DNA of 64,000 nt from Rugalucina vietnamica (Eukaryota > Mollusca > Bivalvia > Lucinida > Lucinidae): positions 47,877,071 to 47,941,070 of the forward strand of contig OZ024880.1 of assembly GCA_964017185.1 (NCBI GenBank). Reading direction: 5' to 3'. Positions within the stretch are counted from its first letter, which is position 1. Every line of letters starts with the position of its first letter. Position numbers and translations under genes: made by a program. Shown here piece after piece: positions 1 through 13,060 of this stretch. A model generated the notes under the pieces. The model searched no databases. It was not told the origin of the DNA and worked only from the letters and a program-made list of their open reading frames with translations.

Positions 1-1080
1 ACGTTAAACTGAAACATGTGTTAGCATCTTTATATAGACAGACCCTTCGTCGACCAAGGGCAGAGAAAACTTTTTTAAACATTCTCTCATGGCATGCAGG
101 GCGCAAATCACTTAATTACGGAAAACCCATTTTTAAAAATCGCAAAGTTTGTTATTGTGTGTGATTCGACATTTTTAAACGACCGCTTTCGTCCTCCAAA
201 TACTTTCATCTCTACAGATAAACTCTTAATACTGAATATGTTCATGTAGAAATTTGAATTTCTCGAGCAATACCTCCGTCAAATTACCCCACCGTCTAAT
301 GCAACAAATTGATGGTACTCGTGTTTAGAAAGGCCATCCCGATACATTTAATGAAGTGTACCAAGCTCTTTAGTGGCAACCCTTATGGATATGTTGTGTT
401 GGTGTGTTCACTTCAAAGCAAAGAAAATTTATATAGTGCTCTTTTTAGTATATATTCGTTTATATCTGTTCTGGGCATAGTCTTTTTTCGCACAGAAGGT
501 CAATTGGGCAATGATTTTAAATACACAGCATTTGAGTGAAGCATATATAGTACATATATGGTTAAACTATATTGCACCACAATTGTTTACCTTGTGCTTC
601 ATCAAGAATTAGCTCCCACCACAGCAATAGAAACAGACATATCTTCCAGCCCATTATCTTTGGATTTGGAAAGTTATGCCTGCAAATAATGAAGAAACAT
701 ATAAAGATTTGAAGGAATATACATGAATGATTTAACAGACGTTATAAACACGACCAGACGACACGATTTTCATTTACTGCAGTGCTTGTGCTCAACAGAG
801 TCACTGGCGTTTCAGCGATTTCGTTGTTTGACCGTGATCACGTAAAGAATTGACTAGTCAGATGTTCGCTATGTTAGATGTTCTAATCAACTGTAGGAAC
901 TGATGATGAGGTTTGTGTTTAATACATCACTAGCGAAATAAACTTTATTATTATATAACTACAAGTATAAGCTTTAACAAAAAGCTTGGTCTACGCTTCG
1001 CATTAAATAAACTAGAATGTCAAAGAATCTGACCGTACTCCCATTTCATCGCGGTGCATTTGACTGCACAGAAATAAAAC
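1..1080. other. No gene recognised
   Basis: AT-rich; short frames without domain or splice context. Confidence 0.5.
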
Positions 1081-1088
1081 GCTGTGCG

Positions 1089-1256
1089 GTGAAAGCATTC
1101 ATACCGTCACGATACTGTCGGTTCATTACATTCCGTTGTGGCTTGGATAGAATATAATTGGCTACACGGCAGGTGGGGCGCGGTCAAAGCATTCATACCT
1201 GACCATATAGCGTCACAATACCGTCGGTTCATTTCATTCCGTTGTTGCTTAGATAG
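1089..1256 (+). repeat. Direct repeat pair
   Basis: AAAGCATTCATACC, then TCACGATACTGTCGGTTCATT and ATTCCGTTGTGGCTT at 1089-1149, recur with changes at 1182-1256. Two overlapping ORFs here (1107-1301, 1138-1413) are by-products. Confidence 0.6.
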
Positions 1257-1621
1257 AAAGCAATCATGCACCAGTTCCACGAATTTAACAATTTGCCCCA
1301 TTTGTGGTACCTACTGCACCATTGTTACAAATGTTACCAACCAAAGGCAGGTTTGCATGGGTGTTTGTGGGTGTTTACACGGTCCTTGGCGAAACGACCC
1401 GGAATCCTACTAACACGATGGTTAAGCCACTAGACTCAAACGTGCAGTTGCAGTTGTAGAGAGGTGTATGTGTTGTCTTGTAAGTAGGTCAATCTCAAAC
1501 CTTAGAGTAGTCTACGCGCTGGCGCGTAGACAATAAATAGACAGCATTTCAGACAATGCTTTCAGTCCATTGCATATTTTGTCATATTCCATGACCTGGG
1601 TTTTTTCCCATTGAATATATG

Positions 1622-2885
1622 TTAAGCCCCGTTTACACATTCACGATTTTCTCTACGATTCACCACGATTCACCCCGATTTCTCATGGTCAGAAAAATCG
1701 GGATGGATCGTGGTGAATCGTGGCGAAAAGTGGAAATATTCAGTATCTCTACGATTCTAGTAAGAATGTCCACGATCTTAGTACGGTGTCTGTAAGGTAT
1801 CGCTACGAATCAATGACGATTCATGACGGCAACGCTACGGTCAATGAGGATTAACCACGGTGGCACAACGAATGCTCACGGTGCTTGTACGGTTCGATAC
1901 GGTATTAGTACGATTCACGGCGGTAGCCGTCGTGGCCAATCGTGGAGCTCCGTAGCGAAACCGTGGATGATTCGTAGGACAACCGTACACAATTCGTGGT
2001 GAATCGTGAGAGTTCGTAGGACAAATTTTATAATCGTAAGACCGTAAACCGTAGACACGTCGTAGGGCATCATACGGGCACCGTACGGATACCCTGCGAT
2101 AATCGAGCGGTCACCGCACGATTTTTTTATGATAATTTGGGAACAAAAATCGTACAGTGATCGTAGGGAGGCCGCAAGGGATCATGCCTAGTAGGTTACA
2201 TTTGCCCCGATCATTGTACGATTTTTTCGGTCCGCGATTTCCCTACGATTTTTTAAAAATCGAATGTGATCATGGCTACGACGTAGGTGTTTACAATTCA
2301 TACGGGCATCGTTCGATTTCTTGTTCTAGCTTTCTTCGATGTCCTGAGTCGGAACTGTTTGGAGATCGTAGGGAAATCAAAGGGTCTCCGCACTTTAAGT
2401 TGAAATCGTACGGAGCCCGTGCGATGGCAGTGAGGAGTCCTTACGATTTCTTGCGGTCTCCCTACGATAGCCGTACGATGCTAGGTGTCCGTACGATTTT
2501 AATAAACTTGTGATATAACCGTACGGATGCCGCACGATCACCCTAAAGGTCTACGATTATCTTATTATTTTAGTTCCCAAATTATCATAAAACCGTGCGG
2601 TGACCGCACGATCATCGCAGGGTTTCCGTAAGGCGCCCGTACGATGATGCTACCTACGACGTGTCTACGGGCTACGGTCTTACGATTTTTAAAATTTGTA
2701 AAAGTGCAGACTACTACAAAATCGTAGAGGCTACGGAGATCGTAGGAAGCCGTAGGAAGTCGTAGGAAGCCGTAGAATCGTAGGGGCATCGTAGGGTCAC
2801 CCTGCGGAGACCGCACGAAAATGCAAAAAATGGCATCGTACGATCATCGCAAGTTAATCGTAGGGCAAATGTAACCTAGGCTTAA
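1622..2885. mobile_element. TTAA-flanked 1.26-kb element made of CGTACGATT-like words
   Basis: TTAA at 1622-1625 and at 2882-2885 bracket inverted ends: GCCCCGTTTACACATTCAC on the left and, reversed, GCCTAGGTTACATTTGCCC on the right. TTAA duplications are typical of piggyBac-type insertion. Almost the whole interior consists of short words around ACGATT, CGTACG and TCGTAGG on both strands. An inner inverted repeat pairs 2020-2135 with 2572-2700. A second copy of the right end lies at 2184-2205 (TAGGTTACATTTGCCC), so a smaller element of about 700 bp may be nested. No transposase; the 118-aa and 83-aa frames are by-products. Confidence 0.55.
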
Positions 2886-3764
2886 TGCCGATGAAGTACA
2901 AATGATGTTGATGTTGATTACTGTTTACTTTATTTGAATTTAGACTGAATGTCCCAATGAACATTTTTCAGTCATACTGGGATTATATGTAAACTGTATG
3001 TATACACTAATTCATTTACAGATAAAAATAGTTATTTTGAAATTATGTTTATCATGTTTGTATAAAAAGAGTGTTGTATAATAAAACTCGGTCAATATTG
3101 GTAGTCTCTGTTTGATATCACATCATATTCAATGACTCAATAGTCAATAATTGTATATTATGTATGATAAGATTACACGGCCATCCGATTTGTCATTTCC
3201 TTGCTATGCACCTCAACCGATCCAAGTTGAAAGGGCATATCACTTTTTTTTTTAATTACATATAATCGCACTTATTCCTCTAAGAATAACTGTTCCGTAT
3301 ATTTGTTATGTCAGAGTTATTCGCCCTTTTCTTAATTAGCCCCTTTGAATGCAAAGTTTGCAATATTTGAGTCTTATATGCAAGATATCTCAAACAGTAT
3401 CTGGACTAGAAGCTTCAATTGAGATTGAGGTATAGATGACATGATTAATTAACTTCTAAGGACTTGGCAAAAATAAAGTATTTTCAAAGTTTGTTTGCTT
3501 TTCCACTCTTCAGCTTTATTTAAAACGTATGAACGGTTCAAATGCCAGGGTTTTGAAATTTCATATATACCACTTATGAAACTTGAAACTTACTATCTGC
3601 CGATAGAAAAAGAAATTTGTCCATTCGTTTATGTTGGGTCTATAAGAAGCAGTCTGGCGTCAGTTTTACGTTATAAGCATACGCCAATATTTCTCAATCG
3701 ACTTTCGCTTTATAAAATTGTTTGAAATTGCAGGACTAATATCATGTGCTTTGTTTGTTTGTTT
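2886..3764. other. No gene recognised
   Basis: AT-rich. 2945-2985 has a faint SINE-body phrase (GTCCCAATGAACATTTTTC). Nothing coding. Confidence 0.5.
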
Positions 3765-3985
3765 AAATTAAGGTCCCAGTCAGCAGCATAGGTCATGTCG
3801 GGACGTTGCCTCTATTTTATGGGACTTTTACCCAAAATGAGGATTTCATGACATCCAACAAGTGCTTAAAATATAACCATCTAACTAAGCCACAAAGACT
3901 TATTTGACATAAACCACTTTTCCTGGGCAGGCTCAAACCGGAGCGGTTTATCAGTAATCAGATGGTCAGTCAGTAACATCATGCG
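3765..3985 (+). repeat. R5 interspersed repeat
   Basis: AAGGTCCCAGTCAGCAGC, ATATAACCATCTAACTAAGC, CACTTTTCCTGGGCAGGCTC, AACCGGAGCGGTTTATCAG. The inverse copy is at 38290-38505. Nature (SINE or MITE) unclear. Confidence 0.6.
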
Positions 3986-4774
3986 TCTTGGAACTGCTTT
4001 TGATCATGAGAGCTCTAAAGCAACATTAAATGAACGTTTTTCGAAGTTAACAGACCTGAATACACCCTAATAATGTGAATACTGCAAGTTCCACAATTAG
4101 TTAACGCAACGCACGACGACATGGCATCATAACAAAGAAGTGTGCAAACGCTTAAGTTTATACACGTGCAGCGACAAGACAAAGGATAGCTTTAGTCGAG
4201 AATTTACGCAAGTAATTTCTGACGTTATTATATTAGTCTTCCGTTTTACGATGTAATTTAACTGAAAATTGAAGATCTGTTTCATAGCATTGACTGATGA
4301 AATTTAAAAATATCTAGCCAATAGCCACTTCCGTCAGAACCATCCATGTGAAAATAACGACGTCAACAACCGATATTAAGCGTTACTGTTAGTCATTGAA
4401 ACCCTTTTAGGTGCACTTTTGTCGGCATTGGTATTGACATCATTTGCCTTACAAAAAAAAGATATATTCGCTCGGGTGAAATCACTAATTTAAAAAAAAA
4501 ATGTCAAAAACGCTATGTTTGGAGTTTGATTAATAAATTTTCCTCAGAAATACTTCTTGTTGTTCCGGTGTCCAAATAAACATTTTTTCTTTAGTTGTAA
4601 CATTGTAGATTTCGAACGAGCGGGACACAAATAGATAGTGTCACGTTTCATTTGTAGTTACATATACATATTCTGCGTGTGAAAATGACACGTATTTTGT
4701 TTCAATGTCCGAAGTATGTTCATTTTCTTAATAATGTCCCGTTGAAAAGGAAATTCAAATTTCACAGCAAAGTG

Positions 4775-4776
<2 letters not shown>
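3986..4776. other. No gene recognised
   Basis: Nothing beyond short frames. Confidence 0.5.
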
Positions 4777-4852
<76 letters not shown>

Positions 4853-4876
4853 GCGCGCGCGCACGCACGCACGCAT
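4777..4876. repeat. (CA)n-(CG)n compound microsatellite
   Basis: About 60 bp of CA followed by about 24 bp of CG, then CACG units. Alternating purine-pyrimidine throughout. The His/Arg frame over it is a by-product. Confidence 0.95.
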
Positions 4877-5039
4877 TGGCTTAAATGCGCGGGCGTTTTA
4901 TGGATGTATATTCTTTAAGTTGTTTTTCCCTTTCATGTACATTGTTCTTCTTGGTTTATAATGTGTATAATGGATCCACCACCAGTTTGAAGTTTTACTA
5001 GTTTTTATTCTATACTCGAAGCTTTTATTTTTTCCTTCA

Positions 5040-5833
5040 ATGACATTTGAACAGTTTTATGCATATGTGACCAAAGATGGCCTTGCTATAAGGTCTTATC
5101 TGGTCATCCAAGGGTCATAATTTATACAAATATTGTAGAGCACCATCCCTGATGCTTCATGCCAAGTTTCAAAATCATAGGCCTTCTGGTTCTGAAGACG
5201 AAGCTTTTTAAAGGTCTTTGCTATTTATATCCCTGGTGGCCATCTTGGTCATGTGGCCTTTACCATTCCTACAAACTCTCAGTTTCACTCAGTTTTATTT
5301 TCATTTCATCCCCCTTCTTAACGATGCTCCACATAGAGTTTGGCTTTGATTGGCCAAGCGGTGTCAGAGAAGGCCTTTGAATATGATGGTCATATACATA
5401 TATATTGTCCCAGGATAGGGGCAGACAACCCCTTGGGGAAAAATGTTTTCATATACATAAAAATTCTGTCAATTTGCATTGTCCTAGCACGTTTCCCAAA
5501 CTTAATTAAATTTTACTATTTTCCCCCAATCAAATGCATTTGTGATCTAACTTGGCCTTGCCGTAAAATAGGTCAAGGTCATCCCAGGGTCATGATTTTA
5601 GTATACAAACTTTGTAAGCTCCATTGCCTGATCCTTCATGCCAAGTTTCAAAATCATAGGCCTTCAGTTTCTGGAGAAGAAGAACTTTAAAGGCTTTTGT
5701 TATTTATAGTCATGGCGGCCATCTTGGTCATTTGACCTCGACCATTTATACAAACTTTCGTTACTCCTTCATAATGGTGCGCCACATTAAGCTTTGTATT
5801 TGATTGGCCAAGGGGTTTCAGAGGAGATGTTTG

Positions 5834-5864
<31 letters not shown>

Positions 5865-5935
5865 GCGACAACGACGACGACGGAACATGGGTATACTATA
5901 AGCTCATCTTGTGAGCTTAATTGCTCAGTTGAGAT
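5040..5935 (-). repeat. R2 fragment with right terminal hairpin
   Basis: Two reverse modules (AGGCCTTCTGGTTCTGAAG at 5180 and AGGCCTTCAGTTTCTGGAG at 5659; TTTGATTGGCCAAG at 5345 and 5801), then a CAA/ACG simple-repeat tail at 5834-5881 and a terminal stem AAGCTCATCTTGTGAGCTT. The apparent ORFs are shadows of the modules. Confidence 0.65.
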
Positions 5936-6110
5936 AAAAATAATTTAGTTCATTCCTATGGGTACAATATTGTCAGAAGGTGACATTTCTGTTTTGGGTT
6001 CCAGTAGAAGCGTCCTAAAAGAAACAAGAACATCGGTGAAAATCAAACTTGCGCCTAGACAATACCAGAGCATGTACATGATGCTTGAATTGGTCACACA
6101 TGAAAAAAAA

Positions 6111-6412
6111 GTACAAGTAGGCAAAGATCAGGAAAAGGCGCAATCAGAAAAAGACTCCCACTCCAAAAACCAAGGTGGGAAAAAACCAAACTAACAATCA
6201 GGCACTTATACCACGAAAACACTTCGTAAGCCGAATGAGCAGCTATTTTCCCAATAGGTGGCCACTCAGTTACCTTAACTTAACTAAAAATATGCAAACA
6301 TACATAAGGCGCCAACAGCACAAAAATATTTTAAACACCAAGACATAAAACAAAAAGAACCACAGAAGTATCGACTTGGAACGATCAGTAACACAAAGTT
6401 ACTGCCAAGAAC
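6111..6412 (-). repeat. R1 3' half
   Basis: GTACAAGTAGGCAAAGATCA to CAAAGTTACTGCC; contains GTAAGCCGAATGAGCAGC. Followed by an AAT microsatellite (6427-6459). Confidence 0.75.
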
Positions 6413-6426
6413 AGGGAGCGTGACGT

Positions 6427-6427
6427 G

Positions 6428-6459
<32 letters not shown>
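6427..6459. repeat. (AAT)n microsatellite
   Basis: Eleven AAT units following an R1 half copy. Confidence 0.95.
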
Positions 6460-9400
6460 TAAGAGGAAATTATGACATGAATATTATGACGTGAATATTC
6501 GTACACACGTTCAACAAGTACCAAGATGCTCGAGCTTTAATAAAAAGCAATGTCTAATGTTAAAGTTTCATCTTGTTAAAATATACGTACAAACCAAGTT
6601 TCCGGCTTTAAGGTATGATGGCCAAATGAGCTCTTCCGCAGTTACACATGCCAAAACGACACTGTCATACGCACAGTATATATGTATGCGTGAATCGATC
6701 GGAGTAGGGCTAGGTCTTCGTTTGTTTTGTTCGCATTTTTAGGTAAGGAGATCTACTGTCAAGAAGAGAAAAGTCCCTAAACGCCTAAAACCATTGGGTA
6801 AGTTTCTTAAACACGTAATTAAAGCAAATTTTTCTGCTACCAAGCAAACTTAAATACTTAAATTCAACGGTCTAGTGAACATTGTCCCCCCCCCTAGACC
6901 CAGCTTCTCGCTAACATACATCGTGTAAATATATATAAGGTGTCGCCAGTAAAAATGATTTGTTGGGTCTAGGGGGTGGGAACATACTTCAAAATTAAAA
7001 ATGGTAATGGTCCCCATTTTTAATTTCCAATCAGAAACAAAATGATTTTAGGGCAGGTTCTTATGATGCACATATGCAATAACAACAACAAAACAAAAAC
7101 CGGTTTATGTCGACAACATCAACTTTGCTTCGATTTATAGCAAAAAATGCAGAAAAATACATAGACAACTACATTTTTGCTCAGTCTATGAACATTAGCA
7201 ATGTGAGAAATAGTAAATAATTGGGTAGGTACAAAACCCAAGAGTTATATCCACCTATTTACATTTAGGACAGCTGCTAAATCCATTTTTATACAATTTA
7301 CATACAAACCTAATAATACAATTTAAAAGTTTGTTTAAAGTACGTGTTTTAAAAATGGACCCCTTGGTTTTAGGTTTTAGGGACTTTTCCCGTCTTATCC
7401 ATAGAGATTCTTTGAAACCTAAAACAATATATAATTGATAAGAGATGTCGACTTGTTCATGTTAAAGAATTCGTTTTGCATAAAATATATTGTTGTAATT
7501 TAGCCAATGCGGGTGTGTTACCATATATAGGCGCTATAAAACAGTAGGACGATCCATTGTAGTTCATTCTATTGTTCAATGGATATCAAATTCACAACTT
7601 TTTAAGCGTGTTGTACAATGATATCGTTCATGATTTATAACCTTGTTTTTATTAAAGTTTAGTACTTACATTTTGCTCAGCTACTTTTCTTAAATATTTT
7701 TTGTTTGTAATTTGTTTATTTATTTATATACATTATTTAAAGAGGGTGAAACACATTTAACTATATAAAGCTATTCTATCATGTGGCCCTCATAAAACAT
7801 ATACACATGTTTACATAAAACATAAAATATTGCAACGTAGTACAAAACATTAGGGAGTCTTCAGTGTAGACTGGTTTAAAATAATTTATTGAATAATTCA
7901 TTGATGTATATTAAAATTGTATACCTCTAGAAAACGAAATACATGTGGCGGAAACCAATGTCCAGACATCATGTTTCGTTGTCCGAACACGGCTCTAGGA
8001 AATCTGGTTTGAAGCTGCTAAAATGGACATGACTCCTCTCTAGTAAGCTAAAATTTGGGCGTATAAAACTTAAAAACATGTGATAATGATAAAAAAAAAA
8101 AATGCTGCAATCATTGAATCAAATTGTAGAGGTCATAAAATGTCACGTTGTGTTTAAAACCTCCGAATTCAGTCACATGAGACAAAATAAATTGCACACA
8201 ATAATTAGCACCACAGAAAAATGTATTATACTATGGGTGTGATATTATCTTTAAAACTTTTTAGAGATGGTGCGTTGCGCACTTTGTTTGGAATTAGAAT
8301 TTCATAGTTTTGGTGTTGTATAACAAGGACGAACGTGACCTGGGAACCACTATGGCACCATTGACCGACGATCTCAGTGTACGATTATGAGTTTCTGACA
8401 CTGGTTTTAGTAAATCAGTGATATACTGGTGACAAATTATTCAACCTAATGAGGTTTAACGTTCCAATAAACATTTTTTCAGTCAAGTCGCTTCCTGGTT
8501 TCTAACCAACACTCTTGAGAGTCAATGTATCTTGCTTAATGACATAATACGGTCAGGAAAACATGTCCGTGTAATGTATACTCCTTTTAGCCCCATTTTT
8601 GTATAGTAGAAATGGGGTGTAAAGGGGTATGCATAGTTTTCTTCAAGTCAATGTTTCAGAAACAAGAAGAAAAATATCAAAGATGCTAGAAGCATTAATC
8701 GTAAATAATTGGAACAATATTTCTGACACGCATATGTGTCATTCAAGAATTATTAATAGTATTGGATCCATATCTCGGAAAGAATAATTAGACTCGGTAT
8801 GATTTGATATGTTACAGGTATGTACGCATGATTTTTCACTCGTTTCGCACAGTAAATTCAGACATATGCGTGCCGTGTAAGCAGTTTTTATGCGTACCGT
8901 GTACGCGGTAGTTATCAGTGGTACGCACCCATATTTCAGTTTAATACCTACAACTGTACATGTACACAGTACCTTTGAAAACGGTCTTACATTCTACAAA
9001 CTTGTTAAAACTTATCATTTAGATTTTTTGCACGGCTGTGTTGTTAACCACCGCGAATTTTAGTAATACGTTACAATATCAATGTAGCCTTCGATTGTTC
9101 TATATCAAATACATGTACTCATAAGGTTTGCTTTCAGCAGTTATTTGTGGCCTCCGTCTAGTGTCTTGGTCAAAGTATTAACGTTAAATGACAGCGTTTC
9201 ACTTCTGTTTCTAGAGTAGGCGTTTAGTATGTTTATTGCAATTTCAGATTATGGTTTTAATTTCATATCATGAGGCAATTCATATCCTACAGCAGCCAAG
9301 TTATTTTTTCTCCAACTATTCAGTTTATGTCAAGGACGCTGTATTGATTTAGCAATCGTCTAAACATTTCTAAATGCAATAATAAAATGCCATCAAAGGA

Positions 9401-9829
9401 TGGCCAGCCAGTATAATGTTTTCATATACCTGTAATATGTCTAAGTCATACATGCATATTAATATTAAATTTCCGAATTTTGTGCTTGAATTAGATTCCT
9501 TAGAAAACGTGTACACACTTAAAACGACGGTACGCACAATGCACACATGCACACATTCTGATGCGTAATGTACATATTATGATAAAAAAAAAAGGTATCG
9601 ACAGCACTGTTATGCATTTGTACTGATAAGTTTGTGATTTTATCATGGCTGCATTTGACGCTATGCTAATTTGATAATGGCCCCTGAATATGACCCCTGA
9701 ATGTCGCGAAAAACTTAATCTTTACACATTTCTATAAGGAATGTGGTACGTAAAACGTGCATGATAGTTGCTTGGACAGACTCAGCAGTGTTTTATGACT
9801 AATGAAAGCACTAGAGGCCAATAAGAGCA
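6460..9829. other. Intergenic or intronic, little structure
   Basis: Apart from the R3 fragment at 8548 and a SINE-body phrase at 8450-8490 (GGTTTAACGTTCCAATAAAC) I see no gene, exon with good splice sites, or known repeat. Confidence 0.5.
8548..8640 (+). mobile_element. R3 fragment
   Basis: GTCAGGAAAACATGTCCGTG, then a GCCCCATTTTTGTATAGTAG / AATGGGGTGTAAAGGGGTAT phrase. The hairpin core is not present. Confidence 0.55.
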
Positions 9830-12800
9830 AGCATAGCCTACTTGCACCCCCCCCCCCCCAGGACAATTTTTCATGGGTGCCAAATCGTTCATTGGGACCC
9901 CAGAAATGCAAAGAATTTTTGTCCTCAAATATAAACTCAATTGCACTATGAAAAAATGCATGGTTTCCATGGCAACCGTTAACGAGATTCTTGAGCATAG
10001 GGGTGTACATACATAATTGACTATATCTCCACTATTACTTACCCTAGACCACTAATCTTGGTCTCATTTTAAAGCTTAGACATAGCCCTTTTATCCTATA
10101 ATAAGTAATGCAAATTTACATATTCATGAATTTTAATGAAAACATGAAAAATGACCGAAAAATCGTTAAAAATCCATAAATAAACTAATTTCAGGCCCTA
10201 ACTGTCATTGTGTCACTTTGTTTTTGAACCAGTAATATCATATAGCAACTGTATTGATGGCCTGGGCCTATTTGAAAATTATCTCATTTGCATATTCATG
10301 ATTATTAATAAAAATGTCAAAAATTGAGGAAAAATGAAGGGAAAAGTATATACTTTGCACGGTATTGGATAGGTTATTAGATCTATCTTGCATCCCTGGG
10401 AAAAATTCACAAGGCTGCCAGTGCGGTCAGAGGGACCACCTAAATGCAATGAAATATTGTCCTCAATGATGAACACTTTGTATGATGTAAAATTACATAG
10501 TTTTCACACCCACCCCTCGTGCGATTCTAAAGAATAGTATAAAAATACTCATACCCCACCAATAGCATGCTCTAAGATATTATAATTGGTATGATAGTGA
10601 TGCATGAGCCTAACAATTTAACCTTGATACTTAATATTTAAATCATTGAATTGGCTTATTTATGAAAATTAATAAAAAACATGAAAAATTGGAGAAAAAT
10701 CATGGATAAAATAGGATGTGTACGTACAAAATCACTTGTACCAGAGCTGTTAATAAACTTAGGATGCTGAAATAGGTATCAAATGCATGTTATCACAATG
10801 TACTATGACCCTGAAGTATGATATAAGAATAAATTATTTTTAAATTTCATGAATTTTAATGAAAACTTAAGAAAATTGAGAGAAAAAGTGAAAAACTTAA
10901 ATGACTGAACCTTCAAAATGACTAGCATCTCGGCAATCAAAAGTCCTAAAGTGCTGAAAATGCCATCAAATGGTTGCTAGGGCAATATTATACCATCCTG
11001 TACTACAATTTATAAGTCATTATGATTTTAAGTTTTAAGAATCTTAACAAAACCTTTTGACTTGAGAGAAAAAATATGGGAAAATTAAGGGATATACGTA
11101 GAAAAACGCACATATCTTGGCAACTGAAAGACCTAGAGAGCTAAAATTGGTATCAAATGATTGCTGGGACAATGTTTTATAAGCATGTAATAATATATAT
11201 CAAATACCAGCTATTATTGCTGTATGGATATTACTGAGATTCTCATAAATAAGGGAAAAATCAACGGAAAAATGAAGGGATACCGCAACAAAATCGCTTT
11301 TATCTCAGCCACCAATACCCTTAGAGTGCTGAAAATGGCACCAATAGAATGCTATGAGAATGCACAAGTGCCATGTAGTCCAATAACTTTATCATATGTT
11401 AATAAATTTTCTGAATGTTACGAAAACTTTCGAAAAATTGTGAAAATAACAGAAAATTGAAGGCTGTGCTTCAACAAAATTTATTATATCTTGCTTGCCA
11501 GCAGTCATGATTTATATATCTATGCACATGGCAATAAAACAATGTCCTAGTAATAAAGTGATGCCATTTTGAATTCTCTAAGCTATTTGCAGCTGAGATA
11601 TAAGCACTTTTGTTGGTGTACCCTTTCATTTTTTGTTGATTTTTCTTTTATTTATGAAGATCTCATTAATATCCATACAACAAAAACAACCTATCTTTTA
11701 TATATCTTATTACATGGTTATAGAACATTCTCCTAGCAATCATTTGATACCAATTATAGCTCTCTAGGTCTTTCAGTAGTCAAGATATGTGCGTTTTTCT
11801 ACGTATACCCCCTTTACTTTTCCGTATTTTTTCTCTAAATCCAAAAGGTTTTGTAAATATTCTTGAAAATAAAAATCAAATGACTAATAAATTGTAGTAC
11901 AGGATGGTATAATATTGCCATAGCAACCATTTGATGATATTTTCAGTAGTATAGGCCTTTTGATGGCTGAGATACAAGTTATTTTAAAGGTTTAGTCATT
12001 TAAGTTATTCACTTTTTCTCCCAATTTTCATTAAAATTCATGAAATTTAAAAATGATTTATTCTTATATCATACTTCAGGGTCATAGTACATTGTCATAA
12101 CATTCATTTGATACCTCTTTCAGCATCCTAGGTTTATTAACAGCTCTGGTACAAGTGATTTTGTATGTATACCCCCTATTTTATCCACAATTTTTCTCCA
12201 GTTTTTCATGTTTTTCATTAATGTTCATGAATAAGCCAATTCAATGATTTAAATATTACGTATCAAGGTTAAATTGTTAGGTTCATGCATCACTATCACA
12301 CCAATTATAGTATCTTAGAGCATGCTATTGGTGGGGTATGAGTATTTTTACAATAACACCCTATTCTTTAGAATCGCACGAGGGGTGGGTGTGAAAACTA
12401 TGTAATTTTACATCATACAAAGTGTTCATCATTGAGGACAATATTTTATGGCATTTAGGTGGTCAATCTGACCGCACTGGCAGCCTTGAGAATTTTTCCC
12501 AGGGATGCAAGATAGATCTAACAACCTATCCAATACCTTGCAGTGTATACTTTTCCCCTCATTTTTCCTCAATTTTTGACATTTTTATTAATAATCATGA
12601 ATATGCAAATGAGATAATTTTCAAATAGGCCCAGGTCATCAATACAGTTGCTATATGATATTACTGGTTCAATAACAAAGTGCCACAATGACAGTTTGGG
12701 CCTGAAATTAGTTTACTTATGGATTTTTAACAATTTTTCGGTCATTTTTTATGTTTTCATTTAAATTCATGAATATGTAAATTTGATAATTTGCATTACT

Positions 12801-13060
12801 TATTATAGGATAAAAGGACTATGTCTAAGCTTTAAAATGAGACCAAGATCAGTGGTCTAGGGTAAGTAATAGTGGAGATATGGTCAATTATGTATGTATA
12901 CCCATATGCTCAAGAATCGCGTTAACGGTTGCCATGGAAACCATGCATTTTTTCATAGTGCAATTGAGTTTATCTTTGAGGACAAAAATTCTTTGCATTT
13001 CTGGGGTCCCAATAAACGATTTGGCACCCATGAAAAATTGTCCTGGGGAGTGCAAGGTAG
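9830..13060. repeat. 3.2-kb imperfect palindrome with internal ~180-bp modules
   Basis: Left arm 9830-~11440 and right arm ~11460-13060 are diverged inverted copies. Examples: GTTGCCATGGAAACCATGC at 12927 against its reverse at 9958; GAATCGCACGAGGGGTGGG at 12371 against its reverse near 10510; TCTTGCATCCCTGGGAAAAA at 10387 against its reverse at 12493. There is almost no spacer. Within each arm a unit with TTCATGAAT-TTAATGAAAAC-ATGAAAAATTG recurs about every 180 bp (10125, 10297, 10660, 10842 and on). Frames in the two arms mirror each other only because the DNA does. No transposase and no terminal duplication recognised. Confidence 0.85.
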
